A stretch of DNA of 64,000 nucleotides from Chelydra serpentina (Eukaryota; Chordata; Testudines; Chelydridae). Numbering within the stretch: the first letter of the stretch is position 1; each line of letters begins with the position of its first letter. The notes under the pieces are model-generated. The model made no database searches and had not been told where the DNA came from. It saw only the letters and a program-made list of their open reading frames with translations. Location of the stretch: contig JBAIAC010000023.1 of the NCBI GenBank assembly GCA_037349315.1, positions 36,432,501 through 36,496,500 on the forward strand, written 5' to 3'. A program made the position numbers and the translations under genes. Positions 52,149 through 61,949 of this stretch are shown piece by piece.

Positions 52149-53088
52149 CATCAAGTTTAAGTTGGGATGCTGCAGGTCTCCCTGCAGACACCATAAAATC
52201 AGTTGTTGCAAGACAACTGGGAGACTCTCCACCCTGGCATGGGGATGTGCAAGGACACAACCTCTGAATGGATCCATAAGAATCAATTTCCAATTGACTT
52301 ATTTTTTCCCTCTGTTGTTTTTCTTTTTCTTTCTTTTTTTTTTTTTTTTTGGCTCGGACTGAGTGAGCTTCCATGGAGGTGCTGCAAAAAGGCTTGTGTT
52401 AATCTGAAGGTGCCAGGAAACCTTTCTGAGGCTGTTGAGGAGAATGAGGTGTGTGGGTGATGAAGGAGGTGTCAGGTCCCGTCAAGCTGGCTCTTTTCTG
52501 TGTTGATTCTTTCCTTCTCCCACTCCTTGGTGTCTGTTTTTAGACGGTGTAAACTTTCCAGGGTGGGGATCTGCCTTATTTTAGAAGCATGAAGCCTCTA
52601 GCACACTTTTGGGTACAATAGAAATAATATGTTCCTGCAATGAGGCAGCAAAGCCTTTTGAGAAAAATGTATTATAGCTAAGATGTTAAAAGCAATTTAA
52701 TAGAGACAGAGGGGATAGAGAACCTGCCAATTTTACCTCTGAGACGTGTGGATTATGTTCTCTTTGAAGTGTTATGGCCTGCGATTCAGACCCAGGATCT
52801 CTCTTTGGGTCCCATTGTATTGGGGACGTGAGCTTTTTATTCTGGAGACCAGTGCTTTGGACTCATTGGTACTATTGTGATTTTTGTATGCCACTGACAA
52901 CAAATGTTGGCTGGCATTTTATGTGACCCATGGCCTCCTGTGAATTGTTTCTGTGAGCTTGGTCACTCATCCATTGCCCAGCCAGGTTGTTTTGAAAACT
53001 GAAGCTGGGTTACAGGGCGCTGTCAGGCTGTCTACGTAACAAACAGTTCGAGGACATGGTTTCCTAAATTATAATATATGGAGATATG
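52149..53088. other. Unclassified sequence with a T run
   Basis: A run of about 16 T at 52336-52351 interrupts the region. No gene or other named repeat. Confidence 0.4.
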
Positions 53089-53090
53089 CC

Positions 53091-53270
53091 TATCTCATAG
53101 AACTGGAAGGACCTTGAAAGGTCATCGAGTCCAGCCCCCTGCCTTCACTAGCAGGACCAAGTTCTGTCCCCTGACAGATTTTTGCCCCAGATCCCTAAAT
53201 GGCCCCCTCAAGGATTGAACTCAAGGATTGAACCCTGGGTTTAGCAAGCCAATGCTTCCCTCCCTCCCAA
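53091..53270 (-). mobile_element. tRNA-derived SINE with CR1-type tail, old variant, internal duplication
   Basis: In reverse it has the SINE head ('aagcattggcttgctaaacccaggg') and the GGGGGCCATTTAGGGATCTG block. It then has a tail 'gggggctggactcgatgacctttcaaggtccttccagttctatgag', which is a different CR1 tail from copies 1 and 2. The B-box region is duplicated ('caaggattgaactcaaggattgaac', 53218-53242). The 5' end is truncated before the A-box. Confidence 0.85.
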
Positions 53271-53639
53271 ATTAGGCTAAGGCCTGTGAATTTGGTGGGA
53301 AGCAGAAAACAATGCTGGCTTGGTTGTTGCATTCAGAAGCTGGGGTTTGGGGCATGCATGCGATGTGTCAAAGCCATTACTGTATCATAAATTTTTTTTG
53401 CCACACTGTGTTCTGCACTCAGATTTTAATGCATCTAAGGCATTGCTGTGGTCTAACTGCATTTTAATAAGTGCCTTCCATGTTCATATACATACCTATG
53501 GCGTGATCCTGCGGTGATGAGCTGCACTCAGGCAGCAGACCTCTGTGCCCATGTGGAGCTCAGTGCAAGATCTGGGTCTAAATATGTTAGATAGCTACTG
53601 GAGATATTACTGCTAAAGTAGGTTTACAATGTGCCTTTA

Positions 53640-53710
53640 GAATCTCAAACTATGGGCCCAATCCTATACACCTTGTGACACCAAAACTCCTATTGAAATC
53701 AATGGGAGTC
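53640..53710. repeat. MITE fragment
   Basis: 'atgggcccaatcctatacacc' then 'actcctattgaaatcaatgggagt' is the left part of a Chompy-like MITE; the right part is cut by the hAT module that follows. Confidence 0.45.
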
Positions 53711-53714
53711 TGGA

Positions 53715-54003
53715 ATGTGCAAGGAACCAGGAAAAGCGGGCTTCGGCTTGGCGTCGGCGGAGCCTTGGGAGGCGGAGAGGCCGAGGCGGAGAGGTGAGCT
53801 GGGCGTGGCGGGGCTGGCGGGGAGCTGCTGGGCCCGGTGGATGCTCTGCTGATTTTCCACCAAGCCGGGCTGGGGGGGACGGGGGGACGGGGAGGGAATG
53901 AAGCGCGCCCGGGGGAGGAGGCGGAGGCAGGGGCGGGGATTTGGGGAAGGGCCGGGGATGGAGTTGGGACGGGGACGGGGGCGCGAGCACCCATCGGCGC
54001 CTA
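53715..54003. mobile_element. GC-rich hAT-like module (GAGCACCCATCGGCGCC terminus)
   Basis: The right end 'gcgagcacccatcggcgcctatg' matches the 41845/42935/27040 family. It has the donor-like GGTGAGC at 53793-53799 and a 'ggggaaggg' G-rich tract. The left end is not identified. Overlapping frames up to 130 codons are compositional. Confidence 0.6.
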
Positions 54004-54905
54004 TGCTTATAGCACCCTTTCTGATCAATTATGTTGTATTGAATGTGCTGCATCAATAAATTTGCCTGCAGAGACCTCGCTGGACAGATCCCAGTGGCAG
54101 AAAGCCCTCCCAGGGGGATAATGGTGGCACAAGGGCACGCTTCCTAGCCTCCAGGATGCACATTTCCAGCAGCTCAGCCCAAAAGGAGGGCAGTGCTGGC
54201 CAGTTGGAGAGCGTGCTCCAAGTAGCTGTGACATGTGCTGATTTAGCCAGGGTGGCATTTATAGAACCCTGCATAGACGGTGAAGCTATCCTCTCCCAGA
54301 AGAATATCATCCCCAGAACTGGATTCTCCCCTTTCCCCAGTGCAGTCATGATTTGCATTAATAGGGCAGAATCTGGTCCCTGTATCATAGACTTTTAAGA
54401 AAAGTGACTACAAAAAGGCCACATTCAGATGAATAATGTGATGGCAAGAGAATCAAAAATTGAAAGTTTACTCTGAAAGATCAGTCTTAAAAGTCTAGCT
54501 TGGGGATTTAGCCTTGGGATTCAAAATACTCACATAAGACTGGGTGAAACTTGATTCTCTGTCATTTATTTATTTCTTCCCTCATTAGCTGGAACTAAGA
54601 AGGAAACAGCCTGACATCATCTTTTTTAAATTTTGGTCCTTTTTTCTCTCATAATTTTCAATAACATTCATTACAAAGGATTTGTTTTTAAATGTAATAA
54701 TAATGCATGTTTGTCCTAAGCAAACAGACTTTAAATCAATCAAACCTGTGAGTGTCAATGTGACCATTTCCAATCTACTTGGGTGCCTAAGGATTTCTTT
54801 TTTGCTTTACAGTAAAAGTCACACCTTCAAAGGCACATTCACAGGTTAGTCAAAGGAGAGTGTGAAGGTCAGATGCCCATTTCCGATGCTTAGATACCAA
54901 GGTGA
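54004..54905. other. Unclassified sequence, no gene seen
   Basis: No named repeat or supported exon. Confidence 0.4.
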
Positions 54906-54909
54906 CAGG

Positions 54910-55080
54910 CAGGGCCGGCTCAAGCTTTTTTGCCGCCCCAAGCCAAAAAAAAAAAAAAAAATGGCCACTACCGAAGTGCCGAAGCAAAGAAAAACCGCCG
55001 CCCCAGAATCCCCGGAGTGCCGCCCCCTACAAGGCGCTGCCCCAGGCACACGCTTGGCCGTCTGGTGCCTGGAGCCGGCA
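54910..55080. mobile_element. hAT-type element (CAGGGCCGGCTCAAG), short copy
   Basis: The left end CAGGGCCGGCTCAAGC and the right end 'ctggtgcctggagccggc' are inverted relatives of the 6023 element's ends. A run of about 17 A lies at 54945-54961. The last bases of the right TIR are mutated and no 8-bp duplication is visible. Confidence 0.65.
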
Positions 55081-55089
55081 TCAGATAGA

Positions 55090-56555
55090 TAGAATGCACA
55101 AGGGGTCAAACTCAAACCAATGGGTGCAGCATCACTGAGCTGAATGGTGTTGCATCCTCTTACATTTGGACCATCATAAACCCTAGCTGATCCTGCAAGG
55201 TTCTGAGTGCCATTCATTGCAACAAGAGTTGAGGGTGCTCAGCAACTTGCACCGGCAGAGCTCACTTATCTGTTAGCCCACAGCCCAGATGGAATTCAAT
55301 ACTTGTGCCATTTCCAAGTTGCAGCACAACATGCTGCTGATGGGACACTCAGACAGGCAATATCGATGCTTTTATTATATAGCAACATAAATATATATAT
55401 ATATTTTTTTTGCTTTGCTGAAGAATTTTGTCCATAAGTGTGTAGACACAGCAGAGTCAAAATGAACCATCTTCCTGATGAAATGTGTACAAGCTATATT
55501 TTATATTATTATTATTTTATTTGTATTAGCAACGACCTCTCAGTCAGTTCTAGCATCTATATATTCAAACAGTTTCAACTTCAAAATTTTTGTAGCTACC
55601 TCCAAAGATCAGCGGTTAACACTTGCATTTTCATAGCAGGGTGCCTGGGGATTTTGCCATGTGCCCTCCCCTGGATTCTAAATCCCTATGCATCACCTTT
55701 TTAAATCTAGGTGTAAACACAGGCTAATGTAACATTTTTGGATACTTTTGGTCTGATTCATTTAGCTAAATCCATGGTCTGATTTGTTTACATTATTCCT
55801 GCATAAACTGATTCTGCAGAGGCAGCATGACCAGCTTATTATCCTGTCATATTAGTTTTTCTTTTTAAAAAATCACCTTATCCAAACATAGATCTTGTTC
55901 TTTTGCTCAAAATATCCCTTTGTGAAAAATGAGACCCTGATCACGAGAAACAGAATTTAAATTAATACAGTACTCTTAGCACCTTTGTACTATGTACACC
56001 AAATATCTATCAAAGACAGTTTGTAGTCCCAGGTAATTTACTGGGGACAGTCCTCCCATCTCCCTTTATATTGGTGTAGATCCATTTTAAGTAGATCTAC
56101 TCTTGCTTTACACCAGTATGGAAAGAGAATTGGGCCCAGTGGAGTTATGCTGTTGTAAAAAAGGTGTAATTCCAAGAAAGATTAGGCCTATTGCATGATA
56201 TTGTTAAAATAGTTTTATAACTACCATAAAATAGACAAGTAGCCAACCTAACACCTTGGGATAACTAATAATAGGGGCAGGGACAATTTATATGAAGTGA
56301 ACATAACCTAATACAGAATACATAACCTAATACTCCATAGCCTGTATTTTGCTAATCCGAACATAAACATTGGCAGTCTCTCTCCACTTTTCAGCTAAGA
56401 TTTAATAACAGAGACACTGCCAGGATGAGGTTTTTACATTGCCAAGACCTCGTTCTTTTTAAAACTCATGCTACAGTTCAGTTACTAAAACATTGTGCAA
56501 TAATATAAGTAATGAAAATTAAACAATTGTTAAAATAAATTAGTGTTCAATGAAT
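55090..56555. other. Unclassified AT-rich sequence with a small MITE and TA repeat
   Basis: About 55180-55255 has 'gctgatcctgcaaggttctgag' and 'gagggtgctcagcaacttgcacc', a Chompy-like dyad. An (AT)n tract lies at about 55389-55404. Otherwise unclassified. Confidence 0.4.
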
Positions 56556-56557
56556 TG

Positions 56558-57205
56558 GGAAGGATAGCCCAGTGATTAGGGTGAAAACTTGGGAGGCCTA
56601 GGTTCAGTTCCTGGCTCTGCGACAAACTTCCTAGGGCTGGTCCACACTAAACCCCCAGTTTGAACTAAGATACGCAACTTCAGCTACGTGAATAATGTAG
56701 CTGAAGTCGAAGTATCTTAGTTCGAACTAAACAGCACTTACCGCGGGTCCAGACGCGGCAGGCAGGCTCCCCCGTCGACTCCGCTTACTCCTCGCGCGGA
56801 GCAGGAGTACTGGTGTCGACGGCGAGCACTTCCAGGATCGATTTGTTCCCACCGAACCAGGACGTACCCTTAAGGGTACGTCTATACTTACTTCCTGGTT
56901 CGGTGGGAACAAATCGATCTTCTGGGATCGATTTATCGCGTCTTGTCTAGACGCGATAAATCGATCCCGGAAGTGCTCGCCGTCGACACCGGTACTCCTG
57001 CTCTGCGCGAGGAGTAAGCGGAGTCGACGGGGGAGCCTGCCTGCCGCATCTGGACCCGCGGTAAGTGCTGTTTAGTTCGAACTAAGATACGCAACTTCAG
57101 CTACGTGAATAATGTAGCTGAAGTCGAAGTATCTTAGTTCGAACTGGGGGGTTAGTGTGGACCAGCCCTAAGTGATGTTGGGTGAGTTAATTAGGGCAAA
57201 AGCCT
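56558..57205 (+). repeat. MIR-like SINE split by a palindromic element
   Basis: The head 'aaggatagcccagtgattagggtgaaaacttgggaggcctaggttcagttcctggctctgcgacaaacttcc' continues as 'taagtgatgttgggtgagtta' after the insertion at 56639-57171. Removing the insert gives 'cttcctaagtgatgttggg', the expected MIR reading. Confidence 0.8.
56639..57171. mobile_element. ~530-bp palindrome: inverted pair of ATCGATTTATCGCG family TIR elements (copy 4)
   Basis: The sequence starts GGGCTGGTCCACACTAA and ends TTAGTGTGGACCAGCCC. The left arm (56639-56875) is the reversed partner of the right arm (about 56880-57169); the junction is GACGTACCCTTAAGGGTACGTC. The right arm has the full hairpin GATCGATTTATCGCGTCT/AGACGCGATAAATCGATC (about 56927-56970), which the left arm lacks along with adjacent bases. 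TA flanks both outer ends within the MIR. GGTAAGTG lies at 57060-57067 and mirrored near 56737. Confidence 0.85.
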
Positions 57206-57384
57206 TGAAGTTATTTAGGCAGCTAACTCCCATCAAAATCACTGAAAGGGTCTGGACCTTAGTGCAAACTCCCCCCGCAATGCTGAATTTTGTGAATTAA
57301 CAAGTAAATAAAAAATAAATGACTCAAAACCAAGGACTAATGCTATGTCTTAGGTACTTACATGGCTCCCATTAATTTCTCCTC

Positions 57385-57435
57385 ATATTTTACAGACGGG
57401 AAACTGAAGCACAGAGAGACTGTTTCCCAGGTGCA
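57385..57435 (-). repeat. MIR core fragment
   Basis: 'ttttacagacgggaaactgaagcacagagagac' is the reverse MIR core. Confidence 0.65.
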
Positions 57436-57548
57436 ATTTACTAATATTTGACTGTGCTGAATTGCTGTGGGCTTTCTACAGAATGCCATTAACAGATGTG
57501 AATGCTGAAGAACGCCATGTCATTCATTTAACTGCCATGATTGGTAAT

Positions 57549-58250
57549 ATTGGCCGGATTAAGGCAGGGGCTTTAGGGGCTGCAGCCCAGGGCCCCGCTC
57601 AAGGGGGTCCTACAAAAATAAATCACAGGCAATGATCTCCGGGCCACTAAAGGGGGCTCTCAGGCAGGCTGTCTGCATGCTGTGGCCCCACGCCACTCCC
57701 GGAAGCGTTTGGCTACTGGCACGTGTCTGCAGCTCCTGGTGGGGGTGGGGAGGGGGAGGAGGCAGCTCCGCACGCTGCCCCCTCCCCCAGCACCGTCCCC
57801 GCAGCTCCCATTGGCCAGGAACCAGCCAATGGGAGCTATGGGGGTGGCACTTGCAGGTGCGGGCAGCACACGGAGACACGCTATCCCCCTCCCCCCAGGG
57901 GCTGCAGAGACGTGCTAGCAGCCTGCCACTTCCGGCAGCGGCATGGGGCTACAGCATGAAGGCAGCCTGCCTGAACCCTGCTGCACCACCAGCTGGGAGC
58001 CACCTGTGGTAAGCACCTCTCAGCCAGAGCCTGCACCTCGCACCCCCTCCTGCACCCCAACCTCCTGCCCCAGATCAGAATTCCCCTCCTGCACCCAAAC
58101 TCCCTCCCAGACCCCACACCCCGTCCTACACCCCAATCCCTTGCCCCAGCCCCCTCCTGCACCAAACTCCCTCCCAGGAAAAAGACTTGTATACAGGGGC
58201 CCCACAAAATCTAATAGCCCCGGGCCCACAGGAGAGTTAATCTGGCCCTG
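57549..58250 (+). mobile_element. GC-rich hAT-like element (GGCCGGATTAAG / TTAATCTGGCCCTG)
   Basis: The left terminus 'ttggccggattaaggcag' and the right terminus 'gagttaatctggccctg' form a TIR. Target duplication is poor. Inside are a perfect palindromic CCAAT module (CTCCCATTGG at 57805-57814 and CCAATGGGAG at 57826-57835) and GGTAAGC (58008-58014). After that comes a run of 'cctgcaccc' repeats in reverse relation to the 47705 module. Long frames here are compositional. Confidence 0.75.
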
Positions 58251-58259
58251 AGATTAGGG

Positions 58260-58435
58260 AATGAGGGCTTTCCACTCTTTGTAGAGCTTTATCCTATCTG
58301 GTGCCTCGAATGAATCATGGTAGCACTTCCTGCCTCAGCTCAGTTTGCCGTAGGATTTGGGCTAAATCAATAACATAAATCTCTACTTGCAAGGCTTCAT
58401 AACTTTATTAGGTTGGTAGCTTCTCTAATGAGAGG
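58260..58435. other. Unclassified sequence, no gene seen
   Basis: Nothing recognised. Confidence 0.4.
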
Positions 58436-58810
58436 GTGATGCTCTATGCATTTAGTCATAACTTCCGGGCTCTAGAAGGGACAAATTGCCACAGCACCAC
58501 CACAGTTCCATTGCCCGCTGCAGGTGGAAGCAAGAAACCAAGAAGCCACCCAGAGGCATTTTACAGCCACAGGCATGCTACAGAGCTGGGCTTCATGGCA
58601 GCCCTCTTGGCAGGACCATGTGGGCTTGTTGTAGGGCCAGGGTCATGACTAATTGGTCCATGTTAATCCACTGGCCACAAACCCCTTGTAAAGGAGAGGT
58701 GCACAGCAGACCGTGTCAAGTAAGTTGCTCCCCATAGTCCCTGCCCCCCTTCATTGGTTCCCCACACAAAGCCCATTTACCCAAGCTTTGTTCAGGGGAT
58801 GTTCATTTCA
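58436..58810. other. Possible diverged repeat, related to 62.57-62.65 kb
   Basis: 'cacaaagcccatttacccaagctttgttcagggga' resembles 'gcaaagtctatttactcaggctttgcgcagagga' at about 62610. No ends found; the frames of 70-83 codons here are not credible genes. Confidence 0.3.
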
Positions 58811-58996
58811 CTCTTAGAATGGAAGAGTTGTATGTGAATTCTAAGGTCCATGACACTGACTGCATTCTATAAGTTACCCACTATTATGCATTACACTCCA
58901 CCTTCGTGTTCTATGTTCTGGCCGCTGGGGAATTTGTTCTTTAATATCTAGCAATGATATTGAGACAATTGTCTGAATTACAAGTCTGCTAGTCTA

Positions 58997-59073
58997 AAGA
59001 CCTGATCCCGTAAAGAGCTTCCACAAAAGGCAGTGGGAGTTGAGGGCACTCAGCACCTCACAGGATCAGGTCT
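58997..59073. repeat. Palindromic MITE (AGACCTGATCCCG / GGATCAGGTCT)
   Basis: AGACCTGATCC at the left is the exact complement of GGATCAGGTCT at the right; 'gagctt' and 'gcactcagcacc' arms lie between. Chompy-like. Confidence 0.75.
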
Positions 59074-59605
59074 TTAGGCCATTAAGTGCAAAGCTTTGTA
59101 AAGTGTATTGATTAAGTCAGCTTGGCTCTCATTAATTGCATTATTATTTTTCTCCTTTTCTCAAGTGTGTGTAAGTAAAAGTAAGAGCTTCAGGACAATT
59201 TTAGAAAGGTCACTGAGAACAGGACTGAGAACAGCAACTCATATAGGCATTGAACAGCCATGATCATTGTAACAACTTAAAGGCCCCTGTTCAGGAAAGC
59301 ATCCCTATTCAGGAAATCTCTTAAATCCATGCTTAACTTTTAATAAGTCCTTTCCTGAATCAGGGCTGTAAAGTGATGTAAATGAGAGGGGAATCTGGTT
59401 CCCTGGAGTTATACCAGGGCATATGTGATAATCAGGCCTGGTATGCACCAGTCTCTTCAGCCTTTCAAAAACCTTTTATAAAGTTAAATGCCCAAATGAT
59501 TTTTCACTCTACCTTTCTTCAGTCTGGAGATGCAAGTGAACTTGTGGTATCCATTCTGCAGGAAAATACAATGTGATGCAAAGCCCTTCACAGTGATTTT
59601 GGCTC

Positions 59606-59735
59606 CTATCCTGCAAGGTGCTGAGCATCCTCAACTCCTTGTGAAGCCAAGGAGTCTTGTGGGGAGATTCAAGACTAAAATGGACTTCAGTAGGAGTTGG
59701 AGGCAGTCAGCACCACACGGGATTGAACCCTTTAC
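59606..59735. repeat. Palindromic MITE, diverged
   Basis: 'ctatcctgcaaggtgctgagcatcctcaactcc' and 'ggagttggaggcagtcagcaccacacggga' are imperfectly mirrored. Confidence 0.45.
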
Positions 59736-59739
59736 CTGT

Positions 59740-60280
59740 GCACTAATACATATTAGGAAGCTAGTCTTCAATCACCTGTAACTCTTCTGCTAAGCAAATG
59801 ACTGTTTAGAGCCATGTACTCACCAGCTGTAGTAAAGCCAAAACACTGAAGTTATGGAATGGTGAGAGCAAGACGATTTATTGTAGAGTGGAGAAAAGGT
59901 TCATTTTCATCAACTCAACTATTCCCCTACAGAGTTCAATGCAATAAAAAGAGGGACAAGAGTACAAAACCAACACGACAAGAAGGCTCTAGATGAAGTA
60001 CATTCAAAGCATTTGCAAATGATGCTACTATACAGATGCAGGATATGAATTAAATCAATTCCTTCCAAAGTGGACTGAATCGATTCTGTATCCACATTCA
60101 CTATTTTGTGCTTCGTTTCAGAAAAATCCATAATCTTCCCTTTCACTGCAGATGCCTTATTCCTTTTTTATATAACTTCACTGGCCTTTTCTCGTCACTG
60201 GGAAAAGGATTCCAGCTATTATTGTCTAACAATGTATTTAAAAGCAGCTTTTATTTTTATTTCCAATTCGATGCAGGTGG
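59740..60280. other. Unclassified AT-rich sequence, no gene seen
   Basis: Overlapping frames of 72-83 codons lack motifs. Nothing named. Confidence 0.4.
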
Positions 60281-60282
60281 CA

Positions 60283-60346
60283 ATCAATCCTGTTCCAGTG
60301 AAGTCAATGGGAGGTTCGCCATGACTTAAATGAAGCAGGATCAGGT
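60283..60346. repeat. Palindromic MITE (AATCCTGTTCC / GCAGGATCAGG)
   Basis: 'caatcctgttccagtgaagtcaatgggagg' is mirrored by 'catgacttaaatgaagcaggatcagg'. Same type at 60559-60628, decayed. Confidence 0.5.
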
Positions 60347-60558
60347 CCACGGTTGTTCAATCCCGCATGCTAATTTATTCCTGGGCATGCATGGACTTTG
60401 CCAGTTGTAATAAGAAGAGCAAATTTCAAGATGGATCCCAAAAGGAACTACTAAGGGGGCAAAAGGTTTCTTCCTCATCCAGAGCATCCTTGTGGATACA
60501 GATATAAAAACATGTACATGACAAGACATCAGCACTACAGAGTTCCTGGAGTGGCTTA

Positions 60559-60628
60559 GGGCTTGACCCTGTTCTACTGAAATCAAAGAGAGCTTCACCG
60601 CCAATTTCAGTGGGAGCAAGTTCATGCC
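60559..60628. repeat. Palindromic MITE, diverged copy
   Basis: 'gggcttgaccctgttctactgaaatcaaagagag' and 'caatttcagtgggagcaagttcatgcc'. Confidence 0.45.
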
Positions 60629-60639
60629 CTTACAGAGCA

Positions 60640-61870
60640 AGAGAAATATTCTTTAAAAAGCCAAGTCAGCCTAGATTGTTGTAACAAAATCTACGATTGA
60701 AAGAACATTTAGCACCCTACTTTGTTTTGGCATGGCCAATGTAAGTATACAGTGCAGCCACGTCATTCACTTTGTACTCAGGCAATAACCCCCCTGCTGT
60801 CAATGGGAGTCTTGCCTGAGTAATGTGACGACAGGATTTTGCTCATGTTATTAACAGCATGTTAGCAAGCCAAAAGACGAATCAATGCTTACAGATCGAT
60901 TCTCTCTATAATGTTCATGTAGTACGGGAAAAATAATCTCCTGGACTAAATTTTGCTCTTGGTAACACTGGTGTAAATCCAGAGTAACTCCACTGAAGTT
61001 AGAAGGGTTACTTCAGATTTGCACCAGAATAACTATAAGCAGAACTGAGCCCCATGTTAGGTAATGATAACACATTTATTTGTTAATGCATAATGACATC
61101 TAATGCTGAATACAAACAAAACAGTACCTCTTTCGTACTCCATATAAATGATATGGATCCCATGTATTGGTCTCATTGCCTTAAAATAAAAGCTACAGCT
61201 GGAATGAAATGCATATGTATTTAAAGTTAACATTAAGACGTGCTCAATTTACTGAGTCCACCATTTAAACAAAAGTTGCAATTGTGATTTAAGAAAAAGC
61301 TGGAGGCAAATCCAGAATTTGTTTGCCATGAAAACATAAAGGAACAATTTTATTTTATGTGAAGAAAAAAATACATATACGTGGGGCGAGAGGGTACAGC
61401 CACATTTTCACAAATAATAAATATCTAGTCTGGTTCTAAATCAAAGTGTGCTGAAGATTTTTCTATTTAAACAAAAACAACCCATAGGATAAAGCCATAA
61501 ATATTCACAAGACTGTCAGTGGTCAGCATCATAAAATAAATATGAATGCAATGATTATTTTTTTTTAGCAGCAAAGGTCATTAATCTACTGGCCAATGTG
61601 ATAGCTTCACAAAAGTCCACTTTATTTTTTTTCCAGTCAAGAAATAAACTATTCAAGCCGGGGGTCTCTAAAAAGGTGCCACACCTGTATTCTTACTGGG
61701 TATGGTGCCCCTCCTGGTCCTCCTACCCCCGTTTCTGAGTGTAGATATAGCAGGATATGTCTTCCCCAAGCATTCTGAATCCTTATGTACAGAACTACTT
61801 TATTACACACATAGTCAGGTTCTGACCGTCTCCTCTTGCTGAAGGGCCTTTGGGTTGGCTTTAACCCTTA
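60640..61870. other. Unclassified AT-rich, repeat-poor sequence
   Basis: Apart from a 'gtgtaaatccagagtaactccactgaagt' MITE dyad near 60970, nothing is recognised. No exon supported. Confidence 0.4.
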
Positions 61871-61871
61871 A

Positions 61872-61945
61872 ATCATAGGGGCATAGGACTGGAAAGACCC
61901 TCCTGGGTCATTGAGTCCGGGCCCCTGCTATCGCAGCAACACTAA
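61872..61945 (-). mobile_element. CR1-type tail fragment
   Basis: 'aatcataggggcataggactggaaagaccctcctgggtcattgagtccgggcccctgc' resembles the CR1-type tail of the SINE at 53091. It has no SINE body. Confidence 0.7.
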
Positions 61946-61949
61946 TAAG

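Noticed and set aside
61660..61700. 'gggtctctaaaaaggtgccacacctgtattc' as a second Penelope 3' end
   Set aside because: Similarity to the 50534 element's 'gtctataaggtgccacagg' end is short, and neither a GIY-YIG remnant nor a hammerhead-like motif is nearby.
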